64,000 nt of DNA, from the IMG/VR virus record IMGVR_UViG_3300023174_000058, positions 98,188 to 162,187 of that record; one strand, written 5' to 3'. Numbering within the stretch: position 1 is the first letter of the stretch; every line of letters begins with the position of its first letter. A program made the translations under genes and the position numbers. The DNA is from a virus. Below the pieces are notes generated by a model that saw only the letters and a list, made by a program, of their open reading frames with translations, searched no databases and was not told the origin of the DNA. Positions 59,809-64,000 of this stretch are shown here, one piece after another.

Positions 59809-60333
59809 ATGGCATTCTGGTCAGATCCTAACCTAGATCCAAAGCGTCAGTTTAAATTTAAAGTTTCATTCAGCCGCTTAGGTTTAAATTCAACATTTCT
59901 TGCACAAAGCGCTACCCGCCCACAATTTACAATTGGTGATGGTACAAAAGTAGACTTTCTTGATAAATCATTTCACTTCCCCGGTAAAGTGACTTGGGAT
60001 CCTGTTACGATTACATTTGTCGATGCAGTATCTGCAAACGTATCAAAAGATTCCTATAGATATCTACAGGAAGCTGGCTGGGTAAATCCAGCTGCTGTTG
60101 GTGGTGTTCCAGCAACAGCAAATTTTGCTACAATCGGAAAGCTAGGCGCAGTCGGCACTTCAGGCAGAGTTCTTATTGAAGTATTACGCTCAACAGGCGA
60201 AGTAGAAGATCGCTGGACACTAAACAATGCTTGGATTACAAAAGTTGCATTAAATGAACTAAACTATACAGCAGAAGGCATCTTAACTGCTGCTTATACG
60301 TTCCGTTACGATTGGGCCGAAATCGTACTATAA
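59809..60333 (+). CDS. Tail tube protein (gp19-like)
   Basis: 174 residues (T4 gp19: 163). 'AFWSDPNLDPKRQFKFKVSF', 'KSFHFPGKVTWDPVTITFVD', 'EDRWTLNNAWITKVALNELN' and 'AYTFRYDWAEIVL' mark the tube fold. Hexameric rings stack inside the sheath. TTAGGAGAA upstream; 25 bases after the sheath stop, as in T4 where 18 and 19 are adjacent. Confidence 0.93.
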   Translation: MAFWSDPNLDPKRQFKFKVSFSRLGLNSTFLAQSATRPQFTIGDGTKVDFLDKSFHFPGKVTWDPVTITFVDAVSANVSKDSYRYLQEAGWVNPAAVGGVPATANFATIGKLGAVGTSGRVLIEVLRSTGEVEDRWTLNNAWITKVALNELNYTAEGILTAAYTFRYDWAEIVL

Positions 60334-60349
60334 AATTTTAAACTGTATC

Positions 60350-60357
60350 CTATTTAT
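60350..60357 (+). promoter_or_regulatory. Putative late promoter element CTATTTAT
   Basis: Exact CTATTTAT preceded by TC, 37 bases before the ATG at 60387, with an AGAGGAT ribosome site between. It could allow separate expression of the second tube-like gene. Confidence 0.42.
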
Positions 60358-60386
60358 ATTATAATATAACCGAAGAGGATACACTA

Positions 60387-61259
60387 ATGGCCTTCTGGAA
60401 TAACCCATCTGAATTGACCCCTAAACAGAGTCACAGGTGGGTTATTTCATTTGGTGAACATGATATACAAAAGACTGATTCAAGCGCAACTAGGAATATA
60501 ATTCCTTTTTATTTTGCTAAAAGCATTGATAAGCCTTCCTATGAAATAGGCATTCAGCAAGCAAAATATCTTTATTCTCATACTTTTAATTTTCCAAAAA
60601 GATTAACATGGAAACCTATAACAATTACTTTCTATGATGTAATTGCTGAAAAAACAAATACAAGTTTTTTATTTAAACCAACGGTTAGCACAATAGGCGA
60701 GCTTAATAGTGTCATTACACAATCAGATGCAATAAGAACTAATGAAACTATTAGTATTACTGAAGCTGACATATATGCTAAAAATTCAACACAGCTATTT
60801 TTTTATAAATTCTTACAAGAAAGTGGCTATTTTGACCCAGAAGAGTATAACAAAGAAGACCAGCTGTTAAGATTTAGAAAATATAATTTTAAAAAGGATA
60901 TGATAAAAGCTTTAGTAGGCCAGCAAGCAGATTTTTGGGGAAACGTTAAATCTTTTCCTGTAGATACAGATTTATGGAAGACGTTAAATATAATAGAATT
61001 AAATCCAAATGGTAAACCAATAGAAACTTGGAAATTGTACGCTCCATTAGTTACGGACGTAAAATTTGATAGATTAGATTATTCAAATGAAAACGTTTTA
61101 TCTGTGACCGTTACAATAAACTATGATTGGGCAAAACTACAACCAGAAAAAATATATAAAAATTTTAAAACTTACGACATTCAGCAAGCAAAAGGTGTTT
61201 CTGGCTTACCAACTGTAATCGGGGTAGAGTCAAGTATTGGAATAAATGAAGATAAATAA
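60387..61259 (+). CDS. Second tail-tube-fold protein (tube initiator / gp54-like or gp19 paralogue)
   Basis: 290 residues. Ends match the tube protein: 'AFWNNPSELTPKQSHRWVIS' at the start, 'HTFNFPKRLTWKPITITFYD', and 'IETWKLYAPLVTDVKFDRLD' with 'TVTINYDWAKLQP' at the end. A ~90-residue insert sits between (~95-190). In T4 the tube-like proteins gp48 and gp54 sit between the baseplate hub and the tube, so a tube-initiation or tail-terminus role is plausible. The reading frame continues openly for 43 codons beyond the TAA at 61257-61259 (see the next entry). Confidence 0.7.
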   Translation: MAFWNNPSELTPKQSHRWVISFGEHDIQKTDSSATRNIIPFYFAKSIDKPSYEIGIQQAKYLYSHTFNFPKRLTWKPITITFYDVIAEKTNTSFLFKPTVSTIGELNSVITQSDAIRTNETISITEADIYAKNSTQLFFYKFLQESGYFDPEEYNKEDQLLRFRKYNFKKDMIKALVGQQADFWGNVKSFPVDTDLWKTLNIIELNPNGKPIETWKLYAPLVTDVKFDRLDYSNENVLSVTVTINYDWAKLQPEKIYKNFKTYDIQQAKGVSGLPTVIGVESSIGINEDK

Positions 61260-61391
61260 TATAATAATTTACAAAAATTTAATTATACTTATAAATCACT
61301 ATCAACAAACTCTTCGTTAACTGTATTAAATACAGAAAATCTTGGTAGCGGAGAAAGACAAGTGTTAGAAGATATTTTAAAAGAAAGGTAA
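61260..61391 (+). other. In-frame 43-codon open extension after the stop of the second tube-like gene
   Basis: Immediately after TAA (61257-61259) the same frame stays open for 43 codons to a second TAA at 61389-61391, three bases before the next ATG. It reads YNNLQKFNYTYKSLSTNSSL, later 'ENLGSGERQVLEDILKER'. There is no ATG or TTG in it, and its only GTG is near the end, so it could only be translated by stop readthrough or if the TAA is a recent mutation or a sequencing error. It fills the 132-base gap to the next gene. Confidence 0.4.
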
Positions 61392-61394
61392 TAT

Positions 61395-62279
61395 ATGAAA
61401 TCGAATACAGAAAATCATTTTGAAGCATTAAAACAACAAGCAGTTCAACAGCAAGTGGCTCCACAAGTAGCAGCAACAGGTTCCCCATTAAGTTTCGTAG
61501 TACCAACAGAATTAGTTGAATTACCTTCTCGTGGCTTGTTTTATCCCGAAGGACACCCTCTTCACGGAAAAGAAGGTGTTGAAATAAAACAAATGACCGC
61601 TAGAGAAGAAGATATTCTAACAAATAAATCCTTTATTAAAAAAGGTGTTGTTATTGATAAACTAATTGAATCTTTAATTGTAGATAAAAGTATTGCCGTA
61701 TCATCATTGCTTGTTGGAGACAAGAATGCAATCATGGTTGCCGCCCGTATAGCAGCATACGGATCAGCGTATGATGTTATGGTCACTTGTTTAGAGTGCG
61801 GTTCAAAAAATCAATTAGGAATCGATCTACAAGAAATAACAGTACGCGATACAGGCAAGATAGATGAAACTGTTGCTAGTAATCCAAAATTAGCGCACGA
61901 AAGACTACCAAGCGGAAATATTGTTATTAAACTTCCAAAGTGCGGTTGGGATGTCACTTGTAGGCTATTAAACGGCGAAGATGAAAAAAGCCTACTTTCA
62001 TTTCTTGAAGCAAAAAAGAAAGCGTATCCACAAGATAACGAACTAGCTCTTTCTGAACAACTATATTTTATTGTTGAAAGCATCAACGGCGTAACAGATA
62101 AAAAAGTATTACGTGATGCGATTGGCTTAATGCCAGCCTTTGATGCAAAGCATCTACGTACAACATATGCTAAATTAATTCCAAACGTAGCAATTGAAAA
62201 GAAATTCACTTGCGTTTCCTGTTCAGGCGAACAAGAGTTGGAGGTTCCATTTACGCAGGAATTTTTTTGGCCTAAGTGA
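61395..62279 (+). CDS. Baseplate hub protein gp26-like (T4 baseplate family), possible tape-measure chaperone
   Basis: 294 residues. 'ELVELPSRGLFYPEGHP', 'KQMTAREEDILTNKSF' and 'RIAAYGSAYDVMVTCLECGS' fit the T4 gp26-type family (Pfam T4_baseplate, as I recall). CxxC pairs at 'CLECG' and 'CVSCSG' suggest zinc binding. The last codons run GAA TTT TTT TGG CCT AAG TGA: a seven-T tract seven codons' worth of sequence before the stop region, with another ORF open in the +1 frame. It lies two gene positions ahead of the tape measure gene, where other phages encode the G/GT tail chaperones. AAAGG upstream. Confidence 0.7.
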   Translation: MKSNTENHFEALKQQAVQQQVAPQVAATGSPLSFVVPTELVELPSRGLFYPEGHPLHGKEGVEIKQMTAREEDILTNKSFIKKGVVIDKLIESLIVDKSIAVSSLLVGDKNAIMVAARIAAYGSAYDVMVTCLECGSKNQLGIDLQEITVRDTGKIDETVASNPKLAHERLPSGNIVIKLPKCGWDVTCRLLNGEDEKSLLSFLEAKKKAYPQDNELALSEQLYFIVESINGVTDKKVLRDAIGLMPAFDAKHLRTTYAKLIPNVAIEKKFTCVSCSGEQELEVPFTQEFFWPK

Positions 62280-62442
62280 TAGCTACCAAAAAAGCCTATA
62301 TGAACAACTGTTTCTTTTACAGTATTATGGAAGGTGGTCATTTATAGAGCTTTATAACTTGCCAATTGGTCTGCGTGAATGGTACATGACACGTTTGGGT
62401 GACGAAATAAAACAGCAAGCAGAGCGAGCAAAAGGTAAATAA
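62194..62442 (+). CDS. Overlapping ORF, likely expressed as a frameshift extension of the gp26-like gene
   Basis: Open frame offset by +1 relative to the gp26-like gene. The only upstream start is a TTG at 62194 that has no ribosome-binding site, and no ATG lies before the core. The convincing protein sequence begins near 62269: LSDSYQKSLYEQLFLLQYYG, then 'WSFIELYNLPIGLREWYMTR' and a basic Gln/Ala end. This looks like a real conserved domain without its own start, as expected if ribosomes shift on the T7 tract (62262-62268). It ends just before a strong terminator. It occupies the place of T4 gene 51, but no similarity can be claimed. Confidence 0.55.
   Translation: MKRNSLAFPVQANKSWRFHLRRNFFGLSDSYQKSLYEQLFLLQYYGRWSFIELYNLPIGLREWYMTRLGDEIKQQAERAKGK
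62262..62268 (+). promoter_or_regulatory. Candidate slippery site for +1 (or -2) ribosomal frameshift
   Basis: Seven consecutive T bases preceded by GAA. In the zero frame they read TTT TTT T(GG); skipping one T, or slipping back two, continues in the downstream frame as GGC CTA AGT GAT. Both slips keep UUU under Phe-tRNA. Confidence 0.45.
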
Positions 62443-62448
62443 TAATTT

Positions 62449-62479
62449 GTGGGCGGTTATTCCGCCCACTTTTTTATTT
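62449..62479 (+). terminator. Strong intrinsic terminator before the tape measure gene
   Basis: GTGGGCGG (62449-62456), loop TTATT, CCGCCCAC (62462-62469), followed by TTTTTTATTTG. It ends the gp26-like unit. The next gap holds an AT-rich TATATAATTATAATG stretch and a GAGGTG site but no CTATTTAT. Confidence 0.92.
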
Positions 62480-62518
62480 GTTATATAATTATAATGTACA
62501 TTTTGAGGTGTTATTTAA

Positions 62519-64000
62519 ATGGCAGATATTCCCCCCAAGCCTACTATTGATCTAAAACTTTCCGATACTCTCAACGAAGCTGGACAATCAGCAGAGCGTC
62601 TTGCAACGTCTGTTGCTGGAGCTCAAGCAAGTATACAATCATTAGAATCTGCGGCAAAAAATTTTTATAAGCTCATTACAGAACAAGGCGCTTCTCTTGA
62701 AAAAGTTACAAAGCAATTCTATGATCAAATCGATGCAGTAACAGAGACAAGAAAAACATTTGGAGACTTTGCAGCTGCCACAGAGGGTATTAACGAAAAA
62801 ATTAATTTAATGAGCGTAGGCGTATCTCAAGCCGAAAGCGCACTTAGAGATCTTTCTACGCAACGTATTCCACTTCTTAAAGATATTAAAAAGCTCCAAG
62901 AAGAAATAAGCGAATTAAATCCAAAAATTAACGAAAGCGAAAAAGATTCATTAGATAATCTTATAGAGCAAGTGTCAAAAAGAAAGCAGCTTCTTAAAGA
63001 TGCAAACGATTTAAATAAAAATGAACAAGAAAGAGCCGACGCTTTACAAGCGTACAAAGATTTAACACAAAAATTAACAGAAGATGCAAAAAATAATTAT
63101 GCTTTACAGCTAGCTATAAAGAAAGTTGATCTAGAAATAGCAGAAGCAAAAGACAAAGAATTAGAATTATTACAAAATCAAGCAGCAGCATTAATTCCAT
63201 TATTAAACTATGAAAAGCAACGTGAACAAGCAGCAAGAAAAACAGTAGATTATATGGATAATATTGTCTCTAGCTTAACAAATGGAGCGGAAAAATCTAA
63301 CATATTTGGATCCGTTTTCTTAGCCATGCAGAAAAGTGTTGACGGCACTAAAATCGGCGTTAGTGGCCTTATGTCACTTTTTAAAGAAGGGTTAACGGAG
63401 AGTTTGTTAAATCCCGAAAAAGCCGCTAACCGTGTTTTTAACTTAATAAATGATAAGTTAATCAAATCAACTCTTGATTTTGATAGAGCGCTTGCTGACG
63501 TTGGTAGATCTGCTGGTGGTTTTCGTAAGGAGTTTGAAGGTATAGCAATGAATATGGGTGGAGTATCATTTGCCGCCCTTAGCGAATATGGCGTAACTTT
63601 AAAAGAATTTGGACAAGCATATGGATCATTAAGTAAATCAATCGGCGGATTTAATAATATGCTTAGTGCTCAAAAAAAACTATTAGTAGAAAATGCCGCA
63701 TCAATGACTGCACTTGGCGTTAGCGCAGATACATACGGTAAATTAGTTTCTAATTTTATGGGAGCATTAGGTAAGACAGCTGAAGGCAGCCGCGATATGA
63801 TTAACGCTCTTGCTAAGGATGCTATTGCGCTTGGAAAAAGTGTTGGCGAATACACATCAGAGTTTCAGAGCGCAATGAGCCGCATTAGTGGTTATGGGCG
63901 AGAAGCCACAGCAATATTTAAAGAATTAAATGCTATAGCTGTAGCCACAAAAGGCGTAATCAACGCACAAGATTTACTGTCTATTAGTGACCGCTTTAAA
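62519..64000 (+). CDS. Tape measure protein, N-terminal part (3' truncated by window)
   Basis: ATG at 62519 (TTGAGGTG upstream); the frame is open to the end of the window, 494 codons. N-terminal ~240 residues are charged coiled coil ('SVAGAQASIQSLESAAKNFY', 'LLKDIKKLQEEISELNPKIN', 'KKVDLEIAEAKDKELELLQ'). After ~260 it becomes Gly/Ala/Ser-rich helix with 'FDRALADVGRSAGGFRKEFE', 'MGGVSFAALSEYGVTLKEFG' and 'MTALGVSADTYGKLVSNFMG', the pattern of tape-measure domains ('....g.s...f..a...G'). It sets tail length; T4's is gp29. No membrane segment is seen so far; those usually lie further on. Position after the gp26-like genes fits. Confidence 0.8.
   Translation, partial: MADIPPKPTIDLKLSDTLNEAGQSAERLATSVAGAQASIQSLESAAKNFYKLITEQGASLEKVTKQFYDQIDAVTETRKTFGDFAAATEGINEKINLMSVGVSQAESALRDLSTQRIPLLKDIKKLQEEISELNPKINESEKDSLDNLIEQVSKRKQLLKDANDLNKNEQERADALQAYKDLTQKLTEDAKNNYALQLAIKKVDLEIAEAKDKELELLQNQAAALIPLLNYEKQREQAARKTVDYMDNIVSSLTNGAEKSNIFGSVFLAMQKSVDGTKIGVSGLMSLFKEGLTESLLNPEKAANRVFNLINDKLIKSTLDFDRALADVGRSAGGFRKEFEGIAMNMGGVSFAALSEYGVTLKEFGQAYGSLSKSIGGFNNMLSAQKKLLVENAASMTALGVSADTYGKLVSNFMGALGKTAEGSRDMINALAKDAIALGKSVGEYTSEFQSAMSRISGYGREATAIFKELNAIAVATKGVINAQDLLSISDRFK

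Overview
The window is one uninterrupted stretch of a T4-like contractile-tailed dsDNA phage genome. Every gene I accept lies on the + strand, genes are tightly packed (many TAATG or ATGA-type stop/start overlaps), and base composition is AT-rich. The identifiable genes are the T4-type virion set: gp6-like baseplate wedge (end only), terminase large subunit (gp17), portal (gp20), prohead protease (gp21), scaffold (gp22 position), major capsid (gp23), neck proteins, tail sheath (gp18), tail tube (gp19), a second tube-like protein, a gp26-like baseplate protein and the start of the tape measure. Replication/recombination genes (RuvC-like resolvase, primase, a fused Mre11-Rad50) sit in the middle. 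The host cannot be read from the sequence. The gene families and the small N-terminally tagged proteins resemble those of aquatic T4-like myoviruses, but that is an impression, not a search result.

Layout. 1-18183: end of the baseplate wedge gene, then large poorly known virion proteins (including one of 1499 aa) that look like baseplate, fibre-attachment and appendage components. 18223-33070: adhesin island with at least six fibre or spike proteins built from shared N- and C-terminal modules, a coiled-coil fibre with an 18-residue repeat, a decapeptide-repeat protein, a beta-helix-like spike, and two tandem glycosyltransferase-like genes. 33071-38087: RuvC-like resolvase, primase and a single-chain SbcD/SbcC (gp47/gp46-type) enzyme. 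38098-41599: small membrane and coiled-coil proteins that could be a lysis or envelope cassette. 41605-53596: DNA packaging and head genes from terminase to capsid. 53668-57254: neck genes interrupted by two different free-standing homing endonucleases. 57333-64000: sheath, tube, second tube-like gene, gp26-like gene with an overlapping out-of-frame ORF, and the 5' part of the tape measure gene.

Regulation. Five strong intrinsic terminators (GC-rich stem plus U-run) are visible, with several weaker hairpins. A short motif, CTATTTAT (often preceded by A), recurs in most of the larger gaps 14-55 bases before a start codon, several times directly after a terminator. I propose it as this phage's late promoter or a part of it; T4's late promoter is TATAAATA.

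Most interesting points: the recurrent CTATTTAT element; a T7 run where the gp26-like gene runs into a start-less overlapping ORF just before the tape measure gene (possible programmed frameshift); the single-chain Mre11-Rad50; a 43-codon in-frame extension after the stop of the second tube-like gene; a shared N-terminal tag in several small proteins that could be a capsid-targeting signal cut by the gp21-like protease; and the modular adhesin island with in-cluster glycosyltransferases.
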